The position numbers and the translations under genes were made by a program. DNA of 64,000 bases, taken from the NCBI GenBank assembly GCA_964603985.1, contig CAZRXG010000002.1, positions 186,001-250,000 of the forward strand. Reading direction: 5' to 3'. Source of the stretch: CAZRXG01 sp964603985 (GTDB taxonomy: Bacteria > Chloroflexota > Anaerolineae > Aggregatilineales > UBA3940). The notes beneath the pieces were generated by a model. The model ran no database searches, was not told where the DNA came from, and saw nothing but the letters and a program-made list of their open reading frames with translations. Within the stretch, counting starts at the first letter, position 1. The number at the start of each line of letters is the position of its first letter. This document shows, piece after piece, positions 1-8,080 of this stretch.

Positions 1-667
1 CAAGACGCGCCGCAAAATCGCGCGACCCGGCGATCCAGTCCCAGCCGTCAAGCCGACCGTTGTCCTCGGCATCGAAGAAGGCCAGCCACACCTCGCCATC
101 GACGGCGGCAAGATCCAGCACACGGGCCAGTTCGAGCAACACGGCAACGCCGCTGGCGCCGTCGTTGGCACCGGGGACCGGCTGATCGGGGTGATCGGGA
201 TCGCAGTCGGCGCGGCGGCGGGTGTCGTAGTGCGCGCCGAGAAGAAAGACGCGCTCGCCCGCCCCGCTCCGTCCCAGCAGGTTGCGGCCCTCGACCCCCT
301 TATAGACGAAAGACCGGGTCTCGGTATCCCAACCGGCATCCACAAGCCGGGCGAGGATGTAGTCGGCGGTACGACGCGAGGCTTCTGAGCCGGTCGGGCG
401 TGGGCCGAACGTCATCTGAGCTTCGACGTGGCGCATGGCCTGCTCGCCGCTGAAGAGCAAAGGCGGCGTCGGCGAAGGCAACGGCGTCGGTGTGGGTGAT
501 GGTGTTGGCGATACGACGGGAGTAGGGAGCACCACCGTCCCCGTGGGCGCAATTTCTACCCCCCTACCCCGGAGAGGCTGTATCACAAAAAAACCGGCGA
601 GAGCAAGCAGCAACCCGCCAAAGATCAACCATGCCACAGTCGAAGTGTTCGTCCGTCGCGTTTGCAT
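1..667 (-). CDS. M28-family zinc aminopeptidase-like protein, membrane anchored (3' end cut by window edge)
   Basis: I translated this on the minus strand from the ATG at 667. The product begins with a short basic stretch and one hydrophobic segment (about residues 12-29), followed by a Pro/Thr/Ser-rich linker (about 42-70), so it should be anchored with its catalytic domain outside the membrane. The domain has the M28 / glutaminyl-cyclase-like metal motifs: LGAHYDT (His and Asp ligand region), GANDGASG (bridging Asp) and FFDAEDNG (Glu/Asp pair). Members hydrolyse or cyclise N-terminal residues of peptides. About 222 codons are present and the C-terminus, with the last His ligand, lies beyond position 1. 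The start is 1 nt after the trmFO stop, so both are probably co-transcribed. The substrate cannot be judged from sequence. Confidence 0.82.
   Translation of the reverse strand, partial: MQTRRTNTSTVAWLIFGGLLLALAGFFVIQPLRGRGVEIAPTGTVVLPTPVVSPTPSPTPTPLPSPTPPLLFSGEQAMRHVEAQMTFGPRPTGSEASRRTADYILARLVDAGWDTETRSFVYKGVEGRNLLGRSGAGERVFLLGAHYDTRRRADCDPDHPDQPVPGANDGASGVAVLLELARVLDLAAVDGEVWLAFFDAEDNGRLDGWDWIAGSRDFAARL
559..570 (+). repeat. CCCCCCTACCCC 12-mer, KOPS-like, copy 1
   Basis: Exact copy of the recurrent plus-strand 12-mer. It lies inside the linker-coding part of the M28 peptidase gene. The minus strand reads GGGGTAGGGGGG, which contains GGGTAGGG. Confidence 0.6.
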
Positions 668-668
668 G

Positions 669-2042
669 CTACCCGTCCGAGCTTACCCTACCAGGCTGTA
701 CCTGGCCCTGGCGTTCGAGGAAACGCTCCAGCGACTCCAGCGCGCGCTCACTGTAGCGATTATAGCGCTGTCGTTTGTTGCGCACCGGAGGATCGAGAGG
801 CGGCATAATGCCGAAGTTGGCCTTCATCGGCTGGAAGCGCTTCGCTTCGGCGTGGCTGATATAGTGAGCCAGCGCCCCCAGCATCGTCTCGCCGGGCAGC
901 GTCCAGAGCGGCTGACCGGCCATCCGGCGGGCGGCGTTGATACCGGCCAGCAGACCGGTCCCGGCGTTGCCGATGTAGCCCTCGACGCCGGTGATCTGCC
1001 CGGCAAAGAACAGGTCGTCCCGCCCGCGAAACTGCATCGTGGCGTCAAGGAGTTGGGGGGCGTTGAGAAACGTGTTGCGATGCATCTGCCCAAGCCGGAC
1101 GAACTCGGCGTGCTCCAGGCCGGGGATCAAATGGAAGACGCGACGCTGCTCAGGCCAGCGCAGGTTGGTCTGGAAGCCGACCAGATTGTAGAGCGTCCCA
1201 GCGAGGTCGTCCTGACGCAACTGGACGACGGCATAGGGGCGCTTGCCGGTGCGCGGGTCGGTCAGGCCGACGGGACGCAGCGGGCCAAACGCCAGCGCGT
1301 CCGGGCCGCGCGCGGCCAGCACCTCAACCGGGAGACAGCCCTCAAAGAAATGAGGATCGTCGCGCTCGAATTCGCGTAGCTCAACCCGCTCGGCGGTGAG
1401 GAGGGCCTCGATAAAGCGGTGGTACTCCTCCTCGTTCATGGGGCAGTTGATGTAATCACCGCGCTCGTCTTCGCCGCGCCCGTAGCGCGACGCCCGGAAC
1501 GCAACCCGCATGTTGATCGACCCGGCGGTCACAATCGGGGCGAGGGCGTCGTAGAAATAGAGATACTCCGTGCCGACCAGCCGACCGATGTCGTCCGCCA
1601 GTGCAGAAGAAGTCAGCGGGCCGGTGGCAATGATGGCCGGTCCGCCGGGGACGCGTTTGACTTCCGCACGCCCCAGGGTGATGCGCGGGTGTGCCTCGAT
1701 GCGCTGCGTCACCAATTCGGCGAACTGCTCGCGGCCAACGGCCAGCGCGCCACCGGCAGGCACACGAGTCTCATCGGCGCAGGCCAGCACCAGCGAGCCA
1801 AGCCGCCGCAGCTCGGCCTTGAGAAGCCCGGCGGCCCGGTCGGGAAGGTCGGAGCCGAGCGAGTTGCTGCAAACCAGCTCGGCCAGCTTATCGCCGACGT
1901 GGGCGGGGGTCATCCTGTGGGGGCGCATTTCCCAGAGGACGACCTCCACGCCAAGCTGCGCGGCCTGCCAGGCGGCCTCAGTGCCCGCCAGCCCGCCGCC
2001 AACCACGTTCAGCACGTCCCCGGTTGCTCGTGTTACCCCCAT
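669..2042 (-). CDS. trmFO: Methylenetetrahydrofolate--tRNA (uracil-54-C5)-methyltransferase TrmFO
   Basis: 457 codons, the normal length for TrmFO. The N-terminus carries the FAD dinucleotide-binding motif VVGGGLAGTEAAWQAAQLG (about residues 13-31). Family blocks VCSNSLGSDLPDRAAGLLK, then YINCPMNEEEY and the C-terminal QITGVEGYIGNAGTGLLAG are clear. The enzyme makes ribothymidine at U54 of tRNA using folate and FADH2. The ATG at 2042 has only a distant GGAGGG upstream, so an internal GTG (2015) just before the FAD motif is an alternative start. The gene reads directly into the M28 peptidase. No sign of damage. Confidence 0.96.
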   Translation of the reverse strand: MGVTRATGDVLNVVGGGLAGTEAAWQAAQLGVEVVLWEMRPHRMTPAHVGDKLAELVCSNSLGSDLPDRAAGLLKAELRRLGSLVLACADETRVPAGGALAVGREQFAELVTQRIEAHPRITLGRAEVKRVPGGPAIIATGPLTSSALADDIGRLVGTEYLYFYDALAPIVTAGSINMRVAFRASRYGRGEDERGDYINCPMNEEEYHRFIEALLTAERVELREFERDDPHFFEGCLPVEVLAARGPDALAFGPLRPVGLTDPRTGKRPYAVVQLRQDDLAGTLYNLVGFQTNLRWPEQRRVFHLIPGLEHAEFVRLGQMHRNTFLNAPQLLDATMQFRGRDDLFFAGQITGVEGYIGNAGTGLLAGINAARRMAGQPLWTLPGETMLGALAHYISHAEAKRFQPMKANFGIMPPLDPPVRNKRQRYNRYSERALESLERFLERQGQVQPGRVSSDG

Positions 2043-2091
2043 ACCGATCTACACACCCTCCGCTGCCAGCTAACTTTGCCGCGCGTGACGG

Positions 2092-2100
2092 ATTCTACCA
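2092..2100 (-). promoter_or_regulatory. Extended -10 promoter for trmFO
   Basis: The minus strand reads TGGTAGAAT, an extended -10 (TGn plus a 5/6 match to TATAAT), about 50 nt upstream of the trmFO ATG. No good -35 box is placed. The remaining 2043-2322 interval between the divergent genes holds nothing else I can name besides the plus-strand -10 at 2211-2219. Confidence 0.4.
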
Positions 2101-2112
2101 CATCCGAGATCA

Positions 2113-2124
2113 CCCCCCTACCCC
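2113..2124 (+). repeat. CCCCCCTACCCC 12-mer, KOPS-like, copy 2
   Basis: Exact intergenic copy, located in the divergent region between trmFO and the glycosyltransferase gene. Confidence 0.6.
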
Positions 2125-2210
2125 AAAGGGTCTCACCCACCGTATCCTGGCACCATACCGCACGCACCCATCCGCTTTCGCCGCCCCAGCCGCCTCGCTG
2201 GCCGGATATA

Positions 2211-2219
2211 TGATATGAT
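2211..2219 (+). promoter_or_regulatory. Extended -10 promoter for the DUF3524 glycosyltransferase
   Basis: TGATATGAT lies in a short AT-rich island about 105 nt before the ATG at 2323. It fits TGn plus TATGAT (5/6). No convincing -35 box. Confidence 0.35.
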
Positions 2220-2322
2220 ACCCATCCGGGCAGCAGCGGCCCGCTGGGGGCTCCTGGAAGCGCCTGAAGGACTTCCACGCGTAGACTGCTGCCCGAAAGA
2301 CCAGGGGTTTTAAGCGAGAGTG

Positions 2323-3450
2323 ATGGCGCGCATCGGACTGCTGGAGCCTTACTACACCGGATCACACGCCAGGTGGGCAGACGGCCTCACCCGGTTCACC
2401 TCACATACCATCGTGCCCTACACGCTGCCGGGCCGCTTCTGGAAGTGGCGGATGCACGGGGCGGCGGTCACGCTGGCCCGCCGCTTCCTGGAGGACACCG
2501 CACCGGTTGACCTGTTCCTGGCTACAGACATGCTCGACCTGACGACCTTCCTGGCGCTCACGCGACCAGAGACGGCCAGCACGCCGTGCATCGTGTATTT
2601 CCACGAGAACCAGCTCACCTACCCGCCGCTGCCCGGCGAGAAGCGCGACCTGCATTATGGGTTCATCAACTACACGAGCGCACTGGCCGCCGACCGTGTC
2701 CTGTTCAACTCGGCATACCACAGAGAGGTTTTCCTCGACGAGCTACCGTGCCTGCTGAAGCACCTCCCGGATTTCAACGAACTGGGGACCGTCGACGCGA
2801 TTGCCGCCCGGAGCGACGTGCTGCCGCTGGGCCTCGACCTGCGGCGCTTCGACGCACACCGCCCCAAGAAACGCCCCGGTGGGTCGCTGCGCATCCTGTG
2901 GAATCACCGCTGGGAGTACGACAAGCAGCCGGGTATCTTCTTCGAGACGCTGTACAGGCTCCAGGAGGAGGGGCTGGCCTTCGAGGTGATCGTGCTGGGG
3001 GAGAGCTTCAGGCAGCAGCCCAACGAGTTCCGGGAAGCAGAAGAAAGACTCGCCGGGCACATCCGGCATTGGGGCTACGCAGAAGACTTCGCGGCGTACG
3101 CGCGGTTGGTGTGGGGGGCCGACGTGCAGGTAAGCTGCGCGATTCAGGACTTCTTCGGGAGCAGCTCGTGCGAGGCGATCTACTGTGACTGCTTCCCCAT
3201 CCTGCCCAACCGGCTCAATTACCCATCGTTCATCCCCGAAGAGCAGCACGCCGCATGCCTCTACGATGATACGCAAGGGCTGGTGGAGCGGCTGCGGCGG
3301 GCATGCGAAAACCCGGAGACGGTGCGGGCGGTATCGCTGCGGCAGCACGTCGAGGGCTACGACTGGCAGCGCCTCATCAACCGGTACGACGCCGTGCTGA
3401 GTGAACGGCAAACCTCAAAATCCCTAACCACTACCTCTAGTAGTGGTTAG
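2323..3450 (+). CDS. DUF3524 glycosyltransferase, tRNA-queuosine alpha-mannosyltransferase (GTDC1/QTMAN)-like
   Basis: About 375 residues. The opening LLEPYYTGSHARWADGL, the block VYFHENQLTYPPLPGE and NHRWEYDKQP are hallmarks of the GTDC1-like family, whose animal member mannosylates queuosine in tRNA-Asp. The fold is GT-B: an N-terminal DUF3524 half (to about residue 165) and a C-terminal nucleotide-sugar half with SSSCEAIYCDCFPILP. Its neighbour trmFO and the window's other tRNA-modification genes fit a role in tRNA decoration, but the acceptor is inferred. The last ten codons and the stop lie inside a perfect 17-bp inverted repeat (3418-3456), so the extreme C-terminus (KSLTTTSSSG) is encoded by hairpin DNA. 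An in-frame GTG lies 3 nt before the chosen ATG. Confidence 0.85.
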   Translation: MARIGLLEPYYTGSHARWADGLTRFTSHTIVPYTLPGRFWKWRMHGAAVTLARRFLEDTAPVDLFLATDMLDLTTFLALTRPETASTPCIVYFHENQLTYPPLPGEKRDLHYGFINYTSALAADRVLFNSAYHREVFLDELPCLLKHLPDFNELGTVDAIAARSDVLPLGLDLRRFDAHRPKKRPGGSLRILWNHRWEYDKQPGIFFETLYRLQEEGLAFEVIVLGESFRQQPNEFREAEERLAGHIRHWGYAEDFAAYARLVWGADVQVSCAIQDFFGSSSCEAIYCDCFPILPNRLNYPSFIPEEQHAACLYDDTQGLVERLRRACENPETVRAVSLRQHVEGYDWQRLINRYDAVLSERQTSKSLTTTSSSG

Positions 3451-3456
3451 GGATTT
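3418..3456. terminator. Perfect 17-bp inverted repeat, terminator-like, overlapping the end of the glycosyltransferase gene
   Basis: AAATCCCTAACCACTAC (3418-3434) and its exact complement (3440-3456) enclose a 5-nt loop. On the minus strand the stem is followed by TTTT, so it could stop gyrA transcripts; on the plus strand the tail is only ATTTG. The TAG stop of the upstream gene is inside the right arm. Confidence 0.6.
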
Positions 3457-3603
3457 GTCCCTTCGGGAACCGGTTTGCTTGGACACTCCATCAGGGCTTC
3501 GCCCTGCGGAGCCTTCGGCTTCGACCATTCCTCCCCCACTTTTGGTGGGGGCTTCCTGGAAATGGAGTGAAACGGCAAGCGGGCGTCGTCAGCCGCGACG
3601 CCC
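3457..3603. other. Hairpin-rich intergenic element with a cloverleaf-like layout
   Basis: Six further stems follow the 17-bp palindrome: TCCC/GGGA (3458-3461/3465-3468); an outer stem CACTCCAT/ATGGAGTG (3484-3491/3562-3569) that encloses CAGGGC/GCCCTG (3492-3497/3501-3506), CGGAGCC/GGCTTCG with one G-U (3507-3513/3517-3523) and CCCCCAC/GTGGGGG (3533-3539/3545-3551); then GGGCGTCG/CGACGCCC (3581-3588/3596-3603). Three loops are TTC. It sits between convergent genes. It may be a structured RNA or a palindromic repeat element; I do not recognise a known RNA family. Confidence 0.5.
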
Positions 3604-3631
3604 ACCCTACCCCAAGACAGATGTGTGCGAA

Positions 3632-6091
3632 TCAGGATTCGTCCTCAAGCTCCTCAAGCTCTGGAACCGTGCGCTCGCGCGGGGCGACGGCGCGCACAAC
3701 CACCTCGTTAGAGCCGAGTGCGACAACGGACTTGCCCTGGGTATTGCGCCCGCTCTGGGGCGCGTAGCCGAACTGCATGTACTTCGGCTTGCCCTTGCTG
3801 GTCACAACGATCAGCTTGTCTTTCTTCGTGCCGATGGTGGCCGCAGCCACGCGGGATTCCTTATCGGCGAATTTGAAAGTGATGACGCCCTGCCCGTAAC
3901 GCCCCTGGGTCGGATAATCGTCCAGGGGGGTGGACTTGGCATAGCCGGTGTCGGTGATCACCCACAGGCTGGTTTCCGGCTCGACGACGCCCATGCCTAC
4001 AACTTCGTCGGTGCGCCCGCCGAGCTTGATCCCCTTGACCCCGGCAGCACGCAGGCCCATCGGACGGACATCCTCCTCTTTGAAGCGGATCGCCATGCCC
4101 TCCGCGCTGACCAGGATGACCTCGTCCTCGCCGGTCGTCCAGGCCGCCCACCCCAGATCGTCACCGCTGAGGATCACCACCTGGAACGCATTGGCCGACA
4201 GGCCGGGCAGTTCTTCGAGCGCGACGCGCTTGACCATCCCACCGACAGAAGCCAGGAAAAGGTAGCCTTCCTCCTGGCCCGGTGGGCGGGTCAACGCAGC
4301 GACAACCTCCTGATCGGAATTGAGCGTCGTGATGCTGGAGAACGTGGTGCCGTTCTGGAAATCCCGCGTCCGGGTAAGCTGGTGCACCGGAATCGTGGCC
4401 GCCATCCCGTCCCTGCTGAACAGGTAAAGCGTCTCGCTGGCGTTGGCAGCCAGCATGATACGCGGCGGGTCTTTGATGGAGGTCGTCACCCTGGGCTGCT
4501 CGTCATCGAAGGTGCGCGACAGCAAACCGCCCTCGGTCAGGACAACCCAGACTTTCTCTTCGGGCAAAAGCTCGGCCATCCGGACGGCGCTGCCAGCCGC
4601 ACCTTCAACAACCAGGGTGCGACGGGGATCGGTGAAGAGGTCTTTGACCTCGGCCAGCTCCTCTTTGATGAGATCGCGCATCATCTTTTCGCTCTTAAGG
4701 AGCTTCTCCAGGAAGCCGATCAGCTTCTGCTTCTCTTTGTATTCTTCCTGGATCTTCTTGCGCTCCAGTGCGGCCAGACGGCGGAGCGGCATGTTCAGAA
4801 TGGCCTGGGCCTGCTCTTCGCTGAGCTGGAATGCCTTACGCAGGTTGCCCTGCGCGCTTTCGGCGGTGCGCGAGCGGCGGATGGTGTCGATGACTTCGTC
4901 CAGGTTGTCCAGGGCGGTCAGGTAGCCCTCAAGGATGTGGGCGCGTTCTTTGGCGCGGGCCAGCTCGTGCTCGCTGCGGCGGCGCACGATGGTGAAGCGG
5001 TGCTCAAGATAGACGCGCAGAGCCTGTTTAAGCGAGAGCAGCCGCGGTTCGTCGTCGACGAGGGCCAGCATAATGACACTGAAAGTCGAGCGCATAGGGG
5101 TCAGCTTGTAAAGCTGGGCCAGCACTTCGTTGGGGTCAACCGTGCGGGTCAGCTCGATGACGATGCGAAGCCCCTGGCGGTCGCTCTCGTCGCGCAAGTC
5201 GGTCAACCCCTCAATACGCTCCTCGCGCGCCAGGTCGGCGATGCGCTCGATCAGGTTGGTCTTGTTCACCTGGTAGGGCAGCTCGGTGATGATGATGCGG
5301 TTGCGATTGCGGCTGAGCTGCTCGACGTGAGCCTTGGCCTGCACGACAATCTTGCCCCGGCCCGTCGCGTAGGCGTTCGCCAGGCTGTCGGTCTCGCCAT
5401 CATCGGAATAGCGAAACACCAACCCACCGGTCGGGAAGTCCGGCCCCTGGACGAACTGCATCAGCTCAGACAGGCCGACATCATCGAGCTTCTTCCAGTT
5501 GTCCAGCATGAACATCAGAGCATCGCAAACCTCGCCCATGTTGTGCGGTGGGATGCTGGTACTCATGGCAACGGCGATGCCTGACGAACCGTTGACGATC
5601 AGATTGGGCACATTGCACGGCAAGACCGACGGCTCAAGCAGGCTCCCATCGAAGTTCTCGATGAAATCGACGGTATCCCGGTCAATGTCGGACAGCAAGT
5701 CGACGCCCAGGGGAAACATGCGGGCTTCGGTATAGCGCATGGCAGCGGCGGCATCACCGTCAATCGAGCCAAAGTTTCCCTGCCCGTCGACGAGTGGGTA
5801 GCGCATGGAGAAATCCTGCGCCAGCCGGACCATGGCATCATAGACGGCAGCGTCGCCGTGGGGATGGTACTTACCGAGCACCTCACCGACGATACGGGCG
5901 CTCTTGCGATAGGGACTATCAGCTCGAAGGCCCATATCGTACATGGCGTACAGAATACGGCGATGGACGGGCTTCAGCCCATCACGCGCGTCGGGCAGGG
6001 CGCGGCTGACGATGACACTCATCGCATAATCAAGATACGCCGCCCGCATCTCCTCTTCAATATCAACCTGGCGAACAGTACCGATGTCCAT
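3632..6091 (-). CDS. gyrA: DNA gyrase subunit A
   Basis: 819 codons from the ATG at 6091, chosen because GAGGG lies 7 nt upstream; a GTG at 6109 would add six residues. The breakage-rejoining domain shows SVIVSRALPDARDGLKPVHR, the winged-helix block KYHPHGDAAVYDAM and the active tyrosine in AAMRYTEAR (Tyr120). A long C-terminal part carries the beta-pinwheel repeats, with QGRYGQG at the GyrA-box position instead of the canonical QRRGGKG, and an acidic tail. It acts with GyrB, not in this window, to supercoil DNA. The residue at the usual quinolone Ser83 position is Ala (Ala81 here), while the following acidic position is kept. ParC remains possible because the box is imperfect, but GyrA is favoured. 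Confidence 0.92.
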   Translation of the reverse strand: MDIGTVRQVDIEEEMRAAYLDYAMSVIVSRALPDARDGLKPVHRRILYAMYDMGLRADSPYRKSARIVGEVLGKYHPHGDAAVYDAMVRLAQDFSMRYPLVDGQGNFGSIDGDAAAAMRYTEARMFPLGVDLLSDIDRDTVDFIENFDGSLLEPSVLPCNVPNLIVNGSSGIAVAMSTSIPPHNMGEVCDALMFMLDNWKKLDDVGLSELMQFVQGPDFPTGGLVFRYSDDGETDSLANAYATGRGKIVVQAKAHVEQLSRNRNRIIITELPYQVNKTNLIERIADLAREERIEGLTDLRDESDRQGLRIVIELTRTVDPNEVLAQLYKLTPMRSTFSVIMLALVDDEPRLLSLKQALRVYLEHRFTIVRRRSEHELARAKERAHILEGYLTALDNLDEVIDTIRRSRTAESAQGNLRKAFQLSEEQAQAILNMPLRRLAALERKKIQEEYKEKQKLIGFLEKLLKSEKMMRDLIKEELAEVKDLFTDPRRTLVVEGAAGSAVRMAELLPEEKVWVVLTEGGLLSRTFDDEQPRVTTSIKDPPRIMLAANASETLYLFSRDGMAATIPVHQLTRTRDFQNGTTFSSITTLNSDQEVVAALTRPPGQEEGYLFLASVGGMVKRVALEELPGLSANAFQVVILSGDDLGWAAWTTGEDEVILVSAEGMAIRFKEEDVRPMGLRAAGVKGIKLGGRTDEVVGMGVVEPETSLWVITDTGYAKSTPLDDYPTQGRYGQGVITFKFADKESRVAAATIGTKKDKLIVVTSKGKPKYMQFGYAPQSGRNTQGKSVVALGSNEVVVRAVAPRERTVPELEELEDES

Positions 6092-6138
6092 GTTACTTCC
6101 CTCTGGCACTAAGTGGTGGTTCTATGCTCAATTTCTGG

Positions 6139-6167
6139 ATAATAGGAAGAAAACCGATACCTGTCAA
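6139..6167 (-). promoter_or_regulatory. gyrA promoter, near-consensus sigma-70
   Basis: On the minus strand TTGACA (6167-6162), a 17-nt spacer and TATTAT (6144-6139). Predicted start near 6132, giving a leader of about 40 nt to the ATG at 6091 and supporting that start choice. Confidence 0.85.
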
Positions 6168-6318
6168 CGTGAGTATAGAAAGGCTCATTTGTTCTAGTCA
6201 AGACCATTGTAGATCATCCACCCTGAGGATGCAAGGGGGAAATCCGCAGTGCGGGTAAAACGACACCACGAAAGATACGAATAACCGCCGACAGCCCTAC
6301 CGCCGGGATGCGGAAGCC

Positions 6319-6346
6319 TTGACGCGGCCCCCGTGACTGTTACAAT
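6319..6346 (+). promoter_or_regulatory. Promoter of the LysM/glycoside hydrolase gene
   Basis: TTGACG (6319-6324), 16-nt spacer, TACAAT (6341-6346). The ATG at 6388 is preceded by GGGAGAG at good spacing. Confidence 0.75.
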
Positions 6347-6387
6347 CAGTTTCTGACTCTGAGCGTACCGGTTAAGTTGGGAGAGCA

Positions 6388-7989
6388 ATGCAGGCATTCA
6401 GCGGCATGAGCCAGACCACGAAATGGATGGTAAAGAGCCTGGGTACTGTGGCGCTGCTGGTCTTGGCACTGGTCGCCACTACACGGCAGGCCGACGCAAG
6501 CCCGCAGGAACAGGTCACATACCACAAGGTGCAGGCCGACGAAGACTGGGGCAGCATCGCAGCTTACTACATCATCCCGGTCGATCTGCTGTGGCGGGCC
6601 AACGGAGTAACCAACCCGTCCCTGCTGGCGGAGGGACAGCGCCTGCTGATCCCGGTCGAGAGCGCCCCGCCGGTCGAGAGCGTGCTGGTCTTTGACATCA
6701 CATCTGACACCCTGACCTGGCAGGCTGCCATCCAGAGCGGGAATGCGTTGAGCAGCATCCTGTACCTGAACGGATTGGGCAGCCCGGCTGAAGCGCTCGG
6801 CCAGCAACTCTACGCACCCAACAGGCAAACCGCAATCGCGCTGATCCCAGGCACCCCAACGCCCCTCCCTACCCCAATGGCCGAGTCGCCGGAGACCGAC
6901 ACGCCGGAAGCGGCTCCCCCGGCAGCCGTCGAGGGGGCACTGCGAAGCTCGCTGATGGGCATTCAGGGGCACTTCTCGGTGCCTGAAAAGGACCGGAATC
7001 AACTGTTCAAGATGGTTAAAAAGGCCGGGTTCACGTGGGTCAAGTACCAGGTGGACTGGGGCAAGATAGAGTACATTCCGGGCCGGTACTCGGTTGAACT
7101 GGATAAGCTCGACGACTTCATGCAAGACGCAACGGCGCACAAACTGAACGTGCTGCTGAGCATCGTCAAAGCGCCCGACTGGGCACGCGAGACCACCGAG
7201 GCGGACGGCCCCCCGGTTGACTACAACTCGTACAACGAGTTCGTGAAGTTCATCGTGCTGCGCTACAAATACAAGATTGCGGCCATCGAAATCTGGAACG
7301 AACCAAACCTGCGGCGGGAGTGGACCGGCGCGCAGATGTCGGGATACGAGTACGTCAGACTGCTGTCGGGGGCCTACGGGACCATCAAACGTGAATACCC
7401 GGAGGGGAACATCGTCGTGATCAGCGCCGGGCTGGCCCCAACCGGGATCAACGACGGCGTCAACGCAGTTGATGACCGCGAATTCCTGCGCCAGATGTAC
7501 GAAGCAGGACTGCCGAACTACACCGACGCAATCGGCATTCACCCGTATAGCTGGGCCAACCCGCCCTGGATGCACTGCTGCAACGACCCCGAAGGCCCAC
7601 CCACGCACAATGACCACCCAAGCTTCTTCTTCCTCGACACGATAGAGGATTACCGGGACATCCAGGCCGAATACGACGACTCGGAGCGGCAACTATGGGC
7701 GACCGAGTTCGGTTGGGGCACGATGGATGGGTTGGATCTTCCCATCCCTGAAGATGCCCCGTTCTTCGCCTACATGAACGAGGATTTGCAGGCCCAGTAC
7801 ATCCTGGAAGCCTACCGGACAGCGCAGCAATGGGACTTCATGGGGCCAATGTTCCTGTGGAACCTCAACGTGGCCGCGCTTGATGGGTTTGATCACAACC
7901 AGGCCGGATACAGCATTATCCGGGGGTTGAAAGACCCGCGCCCTGCCTATACGCTGCTGCTGGAGACACCCAAAATAGACGAGCCGTGA
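6388..7989 (+). CDS. Secreted LysM-containing clan A glycoside hydrolase
   Basis: 533 residues. A signal or anchor segment (about 14-34) is followed by a LysM-like repeat (about 44-90: YHKVQADEDWGSIA through LLIPV), a second weaker one (about 100-155), a Pro/Thr linker, and a (beta/alpha)8 hydrolase domain from about 185. The acid/base is Glu305 in EIWNEPN and the nucleophile Glu440 in WATEFGWG, the usual clan A arrangement (GH5/GH39-like). LysM should bind peptidoglycan or another N-acetylglucosamine polymer, so the enzyme probably acts at the cell surface on a polysaccharide not identifiable here. It has its own promoter and a strong terminator, so it is monocistronic. Confidence 0.82.
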   Translation: MQAFSGMSQTTKWMVKSLGTVALLVLALVATTRQADASPQEQVTYHKVQADEDWGSIAAYYIIPVDLLWRANGVTNPSLLAEGQRLLIPVESAPPVESVLVFDITSDTLTWQAAIQSGNALSSILYLNGLGSPAEALGQQLYAPNRQTAIALIPGTPTPLPTPMAESPETDTPEAAPPAAVEGALRSSLMGIQGHFSVPEKDRNQLFKMVKKAGFTWVKYQVDWGKIEYIPGRYSVELDKLDDFMQDATAHKLNVLLSIVKAPDWARETTEADGPPVDYNSYNEFVKFIVLRYKYKIAAIEIWNEPNLRREWTGAQMSGYEYVRLLSGAYGTIKREYPEGNIVVISAGLAPTGINDGVNAVDDREFLRQMYEAGLPNYTDAIGIHPYSWANPPWMHCCNDPEGPPTHNDHPSFFFLDTIEDYRDIQAEYDDSERQLWATEFGWGTMDGLDLPIPEDAPFFAYMNEDLQAQYILEAYRTAQQWDFMGPMFLWNLNVAALDGFDHNQAGYSIIRGLKDPRPAYTLLLETPKIDEP

Positions 7990-8015
7990 CAAACACCTCG
8001 TCTCCACCCATACAA

Positions 8016-8047
8016 CAAACCCGGCAGCGCAATCACTGCCGGGTTTG
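8016..8047. terminator. Bidirectional terminator between the hydrolase gene and rpoC
   Basis: CAAACCCGGCAG (8016-8027) pairs perfectly with CTGCCGGGTTTG (8036-8047), loop of 8 nt, between convergent genes. The outer A/T pairs provide short T runs on each side. Confidence 0.8.
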
Positions 8048-8080
8048 CCTGTTCGCGTTCAGGTTCAGGTGAGCCAGACT

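Noticed and set aside
3443..5584. Long plus-strand open frame (713 codons) opposite gyrA
   Set aside because: It is the antisense shadow of a high-GC conserved gene; the minus strand encodes unmistakable GyrA.
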